Below, one piece after another: positions 45,422 through 55,500 of a stretch of 64,000 nt of DNA; the first letter of the stretch is position 1, and every line of letters starts with the position of its first letter. The notes beneath the pieces are model-generated. The model was not told where the DNA came from and searched no databases. It was given only the letters and a program-made list of their open reading frames with translations. The translations under genes were made by a program, and so were the position numbers. Source of the stretch: Fuerstiella marisgermanici (GTDB taxonomy: Bacteria > Planctomycetota > Planctomycetia > Planctomycetales > Planctomycetaceae); NCBI RefSeq assembly GCF_001983935.1, contig NZ_CP017641.1, forward strand, positions 868,001 through 932,000, written 5' to 3'.

Positions 45422-45893
45422 TTTTGGTGCCACCGCAATTCGGCCAACCTGGCGATTTGCACGACCGACTCTGCGGGCCAAGCCGTGGTATGTCAGCCAT
45501 GTCGCGGCCAACAAGATTCCGCGTTTTGGCGATCCCCGGAATTCAGGCTCCGTTGACGGCACCGTTGCTACAGCCGCGTCCCTCGTAGGTTGGCCGGAAT
45601 GGCCAGCCAGGAGTCGCACGATCTCGTGGCGCACTGGTGTTCAGGCGGCCGTTATTGGCCGGAAATGTCACGGAAACATCGCGAACGCGGCCCATCGGCG
45701 GGGAATTGTCACCTCTTTGTAAAGAAACGGGCGTCATCAGCAGATCTGCTGCGAATTCTGTTAGATTTCCGGCGAAAACCGAGCGAACGCAGAGACCGGA
45801 TTTTCTGCCTCGGGATTACGGTTGGCCGCATGCAGTGCCTTGCGAGCGAACGTTTTCTAACTTGGATTGCAAAAACTCGGGAACCTCGATTCG
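45422..45893. other. Intergenic region, nothing recognised
   Basis: The 472 bases between the RND pump and the desaturase contain short overlapping open frames on both strands with no domain likeness. No strong hairpin is visible after the pump stop. The stretch just before the desaturase start (45840-45890) is more AT-rich and may hold its promoter. Confidence 0.45.
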
Positions 45894-47039
45894 ATGGCTA
45901 CGACATCTGTACTACTGGAATCTCTTCCCAGAACTTCTGCCGAAACTAAACAGGTGAAGTTCGGTAAATGCGACGGCTTTATGCAAGCGTTGCGGGAACG
46001 TGTAGACGCCTATTTTGTGGAGACTGGACAGGCCAAACGCGATCACTGGCGAATGTACGTGAAGACTGTGGTCATTCTTAGCTGGATCACGGCGTCATAT
46101 ATTGGGCTGATCTTCTTTGCCGTTGCCTGGTGGCAGGCACTGCTGCTTTCGATGTCGCTCGGTCTTGCGATGGCGGCCGTCGGCTTCAACATTCAGCACG
46201 ACGGCGGTCACGGAGCGTACTCACGGTTTCCAATCGTGAACAACATGATGGCGTTTACGCTTGATATTCTTGGTGGAAGTTCGTTCATCTGGAAACGTAC
46301 TCACAACGTCGTTCATCATTCTTACACCAACGTGACGGGCGTGGACGGCGATATCGACCTCGGCTTTATGGGCCGTCTGTCGCCCCACCAGGAACGCTAC
46401 GGCTTCCACCGGTTTCAGCATTTCTACCTGTGGTTCCTGTACGGATTCATCACGTTCAAATGGCAGTTCCGAGACGACTACCTCGGCTTGATTGCTGGCA
46501 AAGTCGGCAACACTCGCATCTTTCGGCCGAAGGGATGGAATGCCGTGGCTTTGGTCGTCGGCAAACTCATTTTTATCACGCTGGCGTTCATTATCCCGTT
46601 TTCGCTGCATGCCTGGTACAACGTTTTGCTGTGCTTTTTTGCGGCGTCGTTTGTGCAGGGCGTGGTGCTAAGTGTCGTCTTTCAGTTGGCTCATGTCGTC
46701 GAACATGCTGATTTCCCGATGCCGGAAGAAGAATCGCTGCGGATTGAAAATGCATGGGCCGTGCATCAGGTGGAAACCACGGTCGATTTCGCACAAACCA
46801 GCCGTCTGGTGAATTGGTATACAGGTGGTTTGAACTTTCAGATTGAGCACCATTTGTTCCCTCAAATCTGCCACATTCACTACCCGGCTCTGGCCAAGAT
46901 TGTTGAAGACACTTCTCGGGAATTTGGTGTGAGTTATAATGCTCACCCAACGGCGGGATCAGCGATCGCATCGCACTACCGCTGGTTGCGTCAGATGGGC
47001 CGTGCGGATGTCGTGACGGACGCGGACGCGGCGATTTGA
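45894..47039 (+). CDS. Fatty acid desaturase, front-end (linoleoyl-CoA/delta-6) type
   Basis: The start at 45894 (MATTSVLLESLPRTSAE) is preferred to 45867. The 381-residue membrane enzyme has all three histidine boxes: HDGGH at 102-106, HNVVHH at 137-142 and QIEHH at 316-320. The Gln in place of the first His of the third box is the signature of front-end desaturases that act between an existing double bond and the carboxyl end. Four hydrophobic stretches surround the boxes (for instance ITASYIGLIFFAVAWWQALL). No fused cytochrome b5 domain is present, so an external electron donor is needed. It would modify membrane lipids. The next gene starts 75 bases on, so co-transcription with the two-component system is possible. 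Confidence 0.9.
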   Translation: MATTSVLLESLPRTSAETKQVKFGKCDGFMQALRERVDAYFVETGQAKRDHWRMYVKTVVILSWITASYIGLIFFAVAWWQALLLSMSLGLAMAAVGFNIQHDGGHGAYSRFPIVNNMMAFTLDILGGSSFIWKRTHNVVHHSYTNVTGVDGDIDLGFMGRLSPHQERYGFHRFQHFYLWFLYGFITFKWQFRDDYLGLIAGKVGNTRIFRPKGWNAVALVVGKLIFITLAFIIPFSLHAWYNVLLCFFAASFVQGVVLSVVFQLAHVVEHADFPMPEEESLRIENAWAVHQVETTVDFAQTSRLVNWYTGGLNFQIEHHLFPQICHIHYPALAKIVEDTSREFGVSYNAHPTAGSAIASHYRWLRQMGRADVVTDADAAI

Positions 47040-47113
47040 GATCTTAGATTTCAAATTTCGAATTCTTTTGTCCCAGTGGCTGGATTGGGCAAGCGGCTTC
47101 AAGTGAAACCCGG

Positions 47114-48058
47114 ATGGCCAATTTTCGCCGAAAACGATCTCACCTGAAGCTGCCGATCTGGACAACGGTGGTGCTGGCCACGCTGAACATCACGCTGATG
47201 GTGGTGTTAATCGTCCAGTTGGCACGGCACAACCTTTGGCTGGGCTTAATTCTGGTTTCCATCGCGCTGGCCATCAGTCTGTTTGGCATCTCGTTCTATT
47301 CGTTTCTCACGATCAAAGAAATTCAGCTCAATCGGCGTCAGTCCAACTTCGTGGACAGCGTGACTCATGAACTGAAGACGCCAATAGCAGCTTTGCGGCT
47401 GTATCTGGACACGTTGGTGATGCGTGACATCGGTCCGGCCGAACGTCGCGAATTTTACGAAACCATGGGCACCGAATTGGAACGGCTGGACCGGCTGATC
47501 AATCAGTTGCTGGAAGTCGGCCGCCTTGACGCTATTGGAACTCAAACAGAACCCGAAAACGTCGACCTGCGCAAGCTGCTGAAGTCACATGCGGAACTGG
47601 CCTGTCGCCACCACAAGCGTCTTCTGGACGAAGTCTTTACCTTTGACGTTGCGGCTCTAAAAATCCATTCGCGGCGTATGTTGCTGGACATGGTTTTTGG
47701 CAACCTGATCGACAACGCCGTAAAATATGGCGGCGATCCGCCGAAGGTACACGTTACGGCATTGGCGCGCGGGCGAGATCGCATTCTGGTCCGGATTCGC
47801 GATCACGGTGCCGGAATTCCTGTGGATCAGCGAGCCAGGATATTTCGGCTGTTCTTTCGAGGCAGTGACGAACTTCAGCGAACGCGAAAAGGCACGGGCC
47901 TGGGCCTGTACATTGTGCGCACGCTTGTCGGTATTATGAAGGGGAAGATCGTCGTGACCGACGGACCGGACGATGTGGGCAGCGTGTTTGAAGTTGTTCT
48001 TCCGGTCACGTTTGCGGCCGCGGAATCTGAGGCGGTTTCCGAGAAATCAGGAGTCTGA
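47114..48058 (+). CDS. Sensor histidine kinase with short periplasmic loop
   Basis: The 314-residue kinase has two adjacent membrane helices near the N-terminus (about 14-36 and 41-63) separated by only a few residues, so it has no real periplasmic sensor and probably senses within the membrane or through a partner. The HisKA box has His85 (FVDSVTHELKTPIAALRLYL), and the ATPase domain follows (LDMVFGNLIDNAVKYGG, RIRDHGAGIPVDQRARIFRL, GTGLGLYIVRTLVGIMKG). The response regulator gene starts five bases after its stop. It lies next to a desaturase, so a membrane-fluidity signal (as in DesK) is an attractive but unsupported idea. Confidence 0.92.
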   Translation: MANFRRKRSHLKLPIWTTVVLATLNITLMVVLIVQLARHNLWLGLILVSIALAISLFGISFYSFLTIKEIQLNRRQSNFVDSVTHELKTPIAALRLYLDTLVMRDIGPAERREFYETMGTELERLDRLINQLLEVGRLDAIGTQTEPENVDLRKLLKSHAELACRHHKRLLDEVFTFDVAALKIHSRRMLLDMVFGNLIDNAVKYGGDPPKVHVTALARGRDRILVRIRDHGAGIPVDQRARIFRLFFRGSDELQRTRKGTGLGLYIVRTLVGIMKGKIVVTDGPDDVGSVFEVVLPVTFAAAESEAVSEKSGV

Positions 48059-48063
48059 AGACG

Positions 48064-48777
48064 ATGAAAATCCTTGTCGTGGAAGACGAAGCGAGTATCG
48101 CGAAGGGATTGCGGATCAACTTCGAGATGGAAGGTTACGAGGTTGAACTTGCCGAAGACGGCCACAAGGCGTTGGAACTACACAGCTCTGCGTCGCCTGC
48201 ATTCGACCTCATCGTGCTCGATCTGATGTTGCCTGAAATGAGTGGCTATGAAACGTGTCGCAAGCTGCGTCTGGTGGATAAAGAGGTCCCCGTGTTGGCG
48301 CTGACTGCTCGTACTTTGGCGGAAGACAAGACGCAGGCATTCGACTGCGGAGTCGACCAGTACATCACCAAGCCATTTGCGCTGCCGGAACTGCTGAGCC
48401 GCGTGCGAGTCCTGCTGGAACGTCGTCGCCGAACTCTGGACCAGGGAATGGCGGTCCGCGTTGTTGAAGACAAAGAGCGATTTGGGCAGGTGACGGTCGA
48501 TTTTGGACGGTTCGAAGTCACCAACAATGGCGAGGTGCATTCGCTGACGACTCGCGAGATCGAGTTGCTGCGTTACTTTCTGCAGCATGACGACGTGGTC
48601 CTGTCGCGCGGCCGACTGCAAACCGACGTGTGGCGAGATTCAGCGGAACTCACAAGCCGATCAATCGACAACTTCGTGATGCGGCTGCGGAAGATGATAG
48701 AAGCGGATCCCGCCAATCCTCGTCACCTGATCTCTATTCGTGGCACAGGTTACCGGTTTATCCGCGAACCGGAATAG
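48064..48777 (+). CDS. OmpR-family response regulator
   Basis: The 237-residue protein has a receiver domain with Glu7-Asp8, phospho-acceptor Asp53 (FDLIVLDLMLPEMSGYETCR), and the switch and Lys region (VLALTARTLAEDKTQAFDCG, QYITKPFALPELLSRVRVLL), then a linker and a winged-helix DNA-binding domain (LTTREIELLRYFLQHDDVVL, DNFVMRLRKMIE, SIRGTGYRFI). It partners the kinase just upstream (five-base gap). Targets are unknown; the Tad genes start 313 bases downstream and the desaturase lies just upstream. Confidence 0.93.
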   Translation: MKILVVEDEASIAKGLRINFEMEGYEVELAEDGHKALELHSSASPAFDLIVLDLMLPEMSGYETCRKLRLVDKEVPVLALTARTLAEDKTQAFDCGVDQYITKPFALPELLSRVRVLLERRRRTLDQGMAVRVVEDKERFGQVTVDFGRFEVTNNGEVHSLTTREIELLRYFLQHDDVVLSRGRLQTDVWRDSAELTSRSIDNFVMRLRKMIEADPANPRHLISIRGTGYRFIREPE

Positions 48778-49090
48778 GTGTCAGCGCCCCCGCGACGACG
48801 GCCCAAATGACTTTCTGCGCCAGCTGTTCCGAGACGATGCCAGGGGCCGGACGCGGGGTGTTGGATGGCTGCTCTTAACTGCTGCAACCCCGGCAACTGT
48901 CGCGACCGACATAATCTGCGCTGAGGCACGGCGTGGTTTTTGAGCAACCGTGGTCTTTTCACAACATTCCCGAGTGAAAAAACCGTCAGAGTTCGCGAAC
49001 GTGACCTAGCTTTACTCCGAAGGACTTCGCGCAGGAACGGATTGTTGCGCGGTTCACTTTTCGAATTGAGTCAAATCCTCGGAGTAAACA
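48778..49090. other. Intergenic region before the Tad motor genes
   Basis: About 310 bases without a gene. The part nearest the next start (48985-49090) is less GC-rich and ends in CGGAG eight bases before the start, a good ribosome binding site. No strong operator symmetry or terminator is seen. Confidence 0.45.
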
Positions 49091-50398
49091 ATGGTTGCCC
49101 CCGCTAAACCACGCTCTAACAACAACGATTTCGAAACGCTGAAAGAGCACATTCACGGCAAGCTTGTCGAAAAGCTTGACCTGACTCGCCTTTCAGAGCT
49201 CGAAGGCGATTCGCTGCGTCGTGAAATTCGAGTTGTTGTTGAACATCTGTGTGACACAGAAAATCCGCTGCTAAACCGCTCCGAACGCGAACGTCTGGTA
49301 GAAGAAGTTCTGGACGAAGCCTTCGGTTTTGGTCCGCTGGAACTCCTTCTTAAAGAAGAAGGCGTTGCGGACATCATGATCAATGGTCCCAAAAACGTCT
49401 TCCTTGAAAAAGGCGGACGCATCATTAAGTCGGAAGTGACGTTCCGCGACAACGAACATCTGCTTCAGATTCTTGACCGTATCGTTTCGAAGGTCGGCCG
49501 TCGTGTTGACGAAACGTCACCGATGGTTGACGCTCGACTTCCAGACGGTTCACGACTGAACGCCATTATTCCACCACTGGCACTGGACGGTCCGTCACTG
49601 ACGATTCGTCGGTTCGGTTCCAATCCGCTGACGCTGGAAGACCTGTTGAAGTTTGGCGCTTTCACGCCGGAAATGGTGATGTTCATGGAAGGAGCCATGA
49701 AGGCTCGCCTGAATATTATCATCAGCGGTGGTACCGGTTCTGGTAAAACGACACTGCTGAATACGCTGTCCAGCTTTATCAGCAACGAAAACCGAATCGT
49801 TACGATCGAAGACGCGGCGGAAATTCAGTTGCAGCAGGAACACGTGCTGCGATTGGAAACTCGACCACCAAATATCGAAGGTAAGGGAGCGGTCACCGCG
49901 ACCGACCTGGTGAAGAACGCTTTGCGTATGCGACCTGACCGAATCATCATCGGGGAATGTCGTGGCGGCGAAGCACTGGACATGTTGCAGGCGATGAACA
50001 CTGGCCACGATGGATCATTGACCACGGTTCACGCGAACAATCCTCGCGATGCGATCTCTCGTATTGAAACTCTGGTCAACATGAGTGGATTCGAACTGCC
50101 GTTGTCAGCTTTGCGGAAGCAGATTTCATCGGCCGTTCATCTGATCATTCAGGCCAGTCGACTTCAGGGCGGTCCTCGAAAAGTGACGTACGTTACAGAG
50201 ATCGTCGGTATGGAGCAGGACACGATTGTCATGCAGGACATCTTTAAGTTTGTGCAGGACGGAATCGATCAGAACGGTAAGGCCATTGGACACTTCATGT
50301 CCACCGGCGTGCGGCCAAAATGTATCGAACATCTTGAGCAGGCTGGCGTGAAGCTGCCACCAAGTATTTTTGCTGAACGGACGCTTCGCAGTAACTAG
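49091..50398 (+). CDS. cpaF: CpaF/TadA-family secretion ATPase
   Basis: The 435-residue ATPase has the CpaF layout: an N-terminal helical part, then [20 protein letters not shown] and [14 protein letters not shown], the Walker A motif [14 protein letters not shown] at about 213-226, the Asp/Glu boxes ([20 protein letters not shown]), Walker B region ([20 protein letters not shown]) and the His box ([20 protein letters not shown]). It powers assembly of Flp/Tad pili or related type II/IV secretion at the inner membrane. The TadB and TadC platform genes follow on the same strand with gaps of about 150 and 80 bases. No pilin, secretin or CpaE gene is in this window. Confidence 0.95.
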   Translation: MVAPAKPRSNNNDFETLKEHIHGKLVEKLDLTRLSELEGDSLRREIRVVVEHLCDTENPLLNRSERERLVEEVLDEAFGFGPLELLLKEEGVADIMINGPKNVFLEKGGRIIKSEVTFRDNEHLLQILDRIVSKVGRRVDETSPMVDARLPDGSRLNAIIPPLALDGPSLTIRRFGSNPLTLEDLLKFGAFTPEMVMFMEGAMKARLNIIISGGTGSGKTTLLNTLSSFISNENRIVTIEDAAEIQLQQEHVLRLETRPPNIEGKGAVTATDLVKNALRMRPDRIIIGECRGGEALDMLQAMNTGHDGSLTTVHANNPRDAISRIETLVNMSGFELPLSALRKQISSAVHLIIQASRLQGGPRKVTYVTEIVGMEQDTIVMQDIFKFVQDGIDQNGKAIGHFMSTGVRPKCIEHLEQAGVKLPPSIFAERTLRSN

Positions 50399-50545
50399 GA
50401 ACTTTTGACTACAACGGCGGCCCGCGGGTTGCCACATTCTGTCACCGACCTCGAACAGAAGTCGGACCAACTGTGAACTTCAGATTCGATGGTTGCCTTC
50501 GGAAGATGCCTTCCATCGAAGAAAAGTCACCGGAGTAAGATCAAT

Positions 50546-51508
50546 ATGGACCCGGTCATCACAATCATGATTGCCGCCTGCGTTGGTGCAATTGCACTGG
50601 TGTTTGGCGTTGGCAGCATTCTGCAGAGCCGTCGCGGTTCTCAGGCTGAAAACCGACTGGCTGCCTTTACGGGCGGGAAATCTCAAATTGGTTCTGAGAT
50701 CGCTGACGAGATCGTGCGCGACGGAATGGCGTCGGCAAGCGGTTTGTTTGGCCAGTTGGCGGCTCGATTCAAGAACCTGCCAATGTTCTTTCAGCAGGCC
50801 GAATCGCCGTTGAAGCCGGAACAGTTTGTCGCACTTTGCGGCGGAGCGGCAGCGGCAGGCGGATTGATTGCGATTCTGGTTCGCTCACCGCCCGCACTGA
50901 TTCCGGTTGGTGCATTCGCAGGATTTTCATGCCCATGGCTGTGGTTGTGGATGAAACGTCGCAAGCGGCTGAAGAAATTCGAAGGTCAGTTGTCGGATGC
51001 GTTGGAACTGATGGCTCGTGCTCTCAGATCCGGTCACAGTTTGACATCCGGGCTGCACGTCGTTGCCAGTGAAATGCCGGCTCCGATTTCAAAGGAGTTC
51101 CACAAGGTTCACGAAGAGCAGAACCTGGGTATTCCCATTGATACAGCACTGAAGAATTTGCTGAAACGTATTCCCAACATGGACCTTCAGTTTTTCGTCA
51201 TCGCCGTTTGTATTCAACGCCAATGCGGTGGCGACCTTGCTGAAATTCTGAACAAGATCAGTGCGATCGTACGAGAACGATTCAAGATCCTGGGCCAGGT
51301 TCGAGCTCTTACCGGTGAAGGCCGTATCAGTGGTATCGTGCTGATGGCATTGCCACCGCTGTTATTTGCCGCCGTGTATTACCTGAACCCCGACTACGTG
51401 ATGATTCTGTTCGATCGTGAAGAAGGCCGCAAAATGCTGTTTGCGACGGGCTTCCTTCAGATCCTTGGTGCGGTCTGCATTAAGAAGATCATCGACATTA
51501 AGGTGTGA
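50546..51508 (+). CDS. tadB: TadB-like inner-membrane platform protein
   Basis: The start at 50546 follows CGGAG with a ten-base gap and begins MDPVITIMIAACVGAIALVF, an N-terminal membrane helix; the frame open to 50489 adds unlike residues. The 320-residue protein has the T2SSF domain: FEGQLSDALELMARALRSGH, SLTSGLHVVASEMPAPISKE, then NMDLQFFVIAVCIQRQCGGD and LAEILNKISAIVRERFKILG, and closing membrane helices (ISGIVLMALPPLLFAAVYYL). It would form the rotor-like platform on which the CpaF ATPase acts, together with TadC downstream. Confidence 0.92.
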   Translation: MDPVITIMIAACVGAIALVFGVGSILQSRRGSQAENRLAAFTGGKSQIGSEIADEIVRDGMASASGLFGQLAARFKNLPMFFQQAESPLKPEQFVALCGGAAAAGGLIAILVRSPPALIPVGAFAGFSCPWLWLWMKRRKRLKKFEGQLSDALELMARALRSGHSLTSGLHVVASEMPAPISKEFHKVHEEQNLGIPIDTALKNLLKRIPNMDLQFFVIAVCIQRQCGGDLAEILNKISAIVRERFKILGQVRALTGEGRISGIVLMALPPLLFAAVYYLNPDYVMILFDREEGRKMLFATGFLQILGAVCIKKIIDIKV

Positions 51509-51591
51509 CAAAGAGAACAATCGGAACTCGACGCTGCGTCGGGTTCTGAAGCGAAGTTGTTGATTCACTTCAGATTTCAGAGAACAGTCTC

Positions 51592-52527
51592 ATGAGTGCA
51601 GAAACTATAATTCCACTGGCCGCGTTTGGTGCCATCGCATGTGGCGTGTGGGCAATCCTTAGCATCTTCACGAAGAATAAATCGCGTGCGAACGAGCGAT
51701 TGGAAGAGCTTCGTGACCCGGGTTCACGCCGTCGTCGTGGTGAAGGAAACGGCGGCAAGATGAACAACATGATTGAAAAGGCGGCACCCGCCCTTTCGAA
51801 AGCGTTGCAGCCGAAAACGGAAACCGAAGAAAGCAACCTGAAAGTTCGACTGGCCAACGCGGGCTTTTCCAGCCCTAACGCGCCACGCAACTTCTTGGCT
51901 TTAAAATTGGTTGGTCTGATCGTTGGTATTCTGTTCGGAGCCGTCTACGGTTTCGCAAACATGGGCGCGTCCAGCAATTCATGGATGGCGTTTGTGATCG
52001 GTGGCGGTACCGGGTTCTACCTTCCGGAAGGGATTCTGACACTGTTGAAATGGTCGCGGCAGCAGAAGATCTTTCTGCAGTTACCGGATGCGTTGGACCT
52101 GCTGGTGGTTTGCGTTGAAGCGGGCCTGGGCCTGGACGCGGGCATGCGTCGCGTGTCTGAAGAACTGGCCAGCGGTGCACCAGAAGTCTGCCACGAACTG
52201 GCGACGGCGAATATGCAGTTGCAGATGGGTAAGCCGCGCCGCGAAGTCCTGCATGACCTTGGCGTGCGTACCGGTGTAGACGATATGCGTTCACTGGCCG
52301 CGATTTTGATTCAGGCGGACCGATTCGGTTCGTCGATTGCTCAGGCACTGCGAGTTCAGTCGGACAGTATGCGAACCAAACGGCGGCAGTTGGCGGAAGA
52401 GAAGGCTCAGGGAGCAGCAGTGAAGATGATCTTCCCGCTGGTTCTGTTCATCTTCCCCGGCATCTTTGTAATTCTGGTAGGCCCTGCCGGCATCCAGTTG
52501 ATGGACAACATCGTCAACGCTCCATAG
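51592..52527 (+). CDS. tadC: TadC-like inner-membrane platform protein
   Basis: The 311-residue protein starts with a membrane helix (TIIPLAAFGAIACGVWAILS), has a charged linker with RRRRGEGNGG, and a T2SSF domain: LPDALDLLVVCVEAGLGLDA, GMRRVSEELASGAPEVCHEL and DDMRSLAAILIQADRFGSSI, ending in KMIFPLVLFIFPGIFVILVG. This is the TadC partner of TadB. The gene ends 15 bases before the stop of the converging kinase/pyrophosphorylase gene, so no room is left for a separate terminator. Confidence 0.92.
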   Translation: MSAETIIPLAAFGAIACGVWAILSIFTKNKSRANERLEELRDPGSRRRRGEGNGGKMNNMIEKAAPALSKALQPKTETEESNLKVRLANAGFSSPNAPRNFLALKLVGLIVGILFGAVYGFANMGASSNSWMAFVIGGGTGFYLPEGILTLLKWSRQQKIFLQLPDALDLLVVCVEAGLGLDAGMRRVSEELASGAPEVCHELATANMQLQMGKPRREVLHDLGVRTGVDDMRSLAAILIQADRFGSSIAQALRVQSDSMRTKRRQLAEEKAQGAAVKMIFPLVLFIFPGIFVILVGPAGIQLMDNIVNAP

Positions 52528-52542
52528 TCCGGCCGACGTCGC

Positions 52543-55500
52543 TTACGCCCAATCCACCAGCGATTCGACGTAGGCGGCAGATCCGTCTCGAAGCCAGCCG
52601 TCCAGTTGAGCTGGGTCTTTCAGCTGCTGGCCGCGCATCGTTGGCACGACAAGATACTGACAGTCGACGTCTGGCAACGCCGTCATGTCACCCCACAGTT
52701 TTTCAAACTGCAAAACCGGGAAGACGTCTTCCTGGCCACGGCCCCAACGCTTCTTGACATCTTTGAGCGTGATGTAAGTCGGAATTCGGTGGCCGAGTGT
52801 TCGAACAGCCGCGTCAATCTTAGATCGGTCTGCCAGGTCGTCACGTGACAGGCCGAAGATCTGCAGCAGTCGATCGATACTGATCCATGTGGTCAGTGTG
52901 TTGTAGTACGACAGCTTGAATTCATCTTCTTCGCGCGGCATGGCCAGCCCTTCTACCAGACGCACTCGCCCATCGACCCGCGCCAACCCGCCGCCTCGAT
53001 CGTCCAGCCGACGGCTGATGACTTCGTAGGACAAGTCGGCGTTTGATGCGATATGCAAACCCAGGCAGCCAGCATCCAGATCCGCTCCCAGCGTATCTAC
53101 GTTGTGCAGCATTAGGTATTGCAGATTGGGGTGCTGCTGCAGCATGCGTTGCAGCGTTCCGTTCAGCAACAGGTTCGGAATTTCGTACCAGTGGCCGACG
53201 GGATGCAGACACTGCAGCGGAAGGTTGTCTGTGTAGTCGGATGCTTCACCGGATGATCGAGCCCAGTTTGCCAACGCTGCTCGAACACTGCTTCGCATCT
53301 TTTCCTGTTGTTCGTCCAGCACCTGCTGCGGCATTTCTTCCCATGCGAATTGCAGGTCACGTATCGTCGGAATCATGCGCAGCCCGACCGATGCACCTTT
53401 CGATACGCGCACATCGTCGCTGTCGTAGCGTTCCTGAACGAAGCGGCGAATCGCGGGGTCTGTCAGGTAGCCCGTGCTGATTACGTGAGGCACAACGGCT
53501 TCGAACCGCTTCGCTGCGTGCCTGGTTTTGGCCAGGTGAATGTCAAGAAATGAACGGAATTCACCGTTCATCCGGCAGAACATGTTGAGCGCTTTGACAA
53601 CGCCAGCTCCCTGAGTCCAGCGGCTGCCGACCCCGGCTGCCAGCGTGACTACGCCGGCGCGCCCTTCGCTGATCGCCTTGTGTCCGAGTTCTACCACGCT
53701 GTTTTCGATGGCAGCGCGAGCGTCGGTGACGTCGTCATCGTTGACGTCCTGAATTCGGACGGTTGCGGCCAGTCGGTTTTGAGCGAGGCCAAGGCGGCCG
53801 GACGTGAGTTCTTCGCGGAGTTGTTCGTGGCCGACCGGATCGAAGCCGTTCTCTTTCAACAGCGATTGCAGAGTATCTGCGGATTCCGTGTCGTTGATCG
53901 AACATGGCAGAATGCGATTGATCATCCGCATCGCGAAATCGGAATCTTCGCCCCCATTGCGGCACACGTCGCCCGCCCGCTCGATTTCGCGCCGAGTCAT
54001 CGGCGACAACGTGTTGAAGTCAGCTTTCAGCAGGTCCGGCACGACTAAAGCTCGGTAACCGACCGGCATGTCACCGTCGCGCTTCAATTCGCAGAAGGTG
54101 CCTCGATCGTTGATCGCAAAATCATAAACGACCGGATTCATCGCAAACGGTACGCTGTCCTGCATTGACTGCTTCACTTCCTGCATCATCGTTTGCAGCC
54201 AGGCCTGAGCTTCGTCGCGGACAGCGGGATCGAAAATGAAACCCATTCCGCCGCCGGACATACCGCCCAGCATCCAGAACCCGTGAAACTGAGCTTTGTA
54301 TTTTTCGCGGCAACGCCGTATCAGTTCTTCTGTGTAAGCGTTGGAACACCATGGAATGATCGTCTGCAATGGTTCGCGGAAGTTCCGATCAGTGGCTCGA
54401 CCGACCGCTGCGATGTCGCCATCCGCCAAAGCGGTCGTGATATCTGCCAGAATGCTGATTGCGTCTTTGCGAGCTGCCCATTCCGCTTCGCTGCGAAGCA
54501 GGTACTTCTCGGTCACCATCTCCAAAATCGGGCCCACGTTTTGAGCCATCCCGCCATGGACCAGCACGAGGCTGCGTTGCAGGCGTTCTCGCGTTTCGTG
54601 GCTGATGTCCGCGTCGCTGAAGACGGAGTGCTGCGGCATCAGACGGCCACGGCTGATACCGAATTCCGGATCAGATTCCGTCGCGATGGCTCCTTGAATG
54701 AGCTTGATTCCCGGCCACACGCCACCAGAATCCTGCCAACCGCCGCCGGAACCGCCCAGCCATTCGCCCAAAATCGCCCGCGCCGCAACAATGCGACGAT
54801 CGGCTTCTGTGAGTGCGCCGGTCAGCGAGGAAACCTGTCCCGTCGCTCGCATGCACATGGCAATTAGCGAGCCCAGTAGGTTGGTGCTGACAGCCAAACG
54901 TGAACCCTTGGGAATGTCGTTCACGCGGCTGACGACTTCCAGCCCCATGCCGGGACCAATTGTCGCTGCGAATACGTCAGCGATTTTCGCACCGCAGCCT
55001 TCCAGGCCTGGCGGGATCAATCCGGCGGCGATCACGGCGGCCTTTAAAAGCCCCAGGTAGTCACGGGCAAAGTCAAACACTTCGTTGACGTCGTGAATGT
55101 CCGCTTTGGAATCCAGGTCGATGCTAACAAGTCGCAGCACCGGTTCGTCGATAATTCGCAGGCTGCAATCGATCGGCGGTTCGGGTGATTTGTGACGACC
55201 TCGCACCGCGAGATCGACGCTGGCATTGATGACTTGAGCACCTTCCGGAAAATCCATCCCCAGAAAAAAGATGTCACTCCACGCGCTGTGAGTAAAGTCC
55301 ATGCGTACGGACGTCCGTTCGCGCAGGCACGGAAAGCAGCGTTCAGACGAATTGAATTCCAATAGCTCGGGGCGAATTCGTAGCGGAATGTCTGCTGGAT
55401 GTCCGGTGCGAAACATCCATTGATTGCCCTTCACTGTTCGGACGCTGCGCCGCACCTGATTGGCCAGCGTTTGGAAGGCGAGGCGATGATAAGCTTCGGC

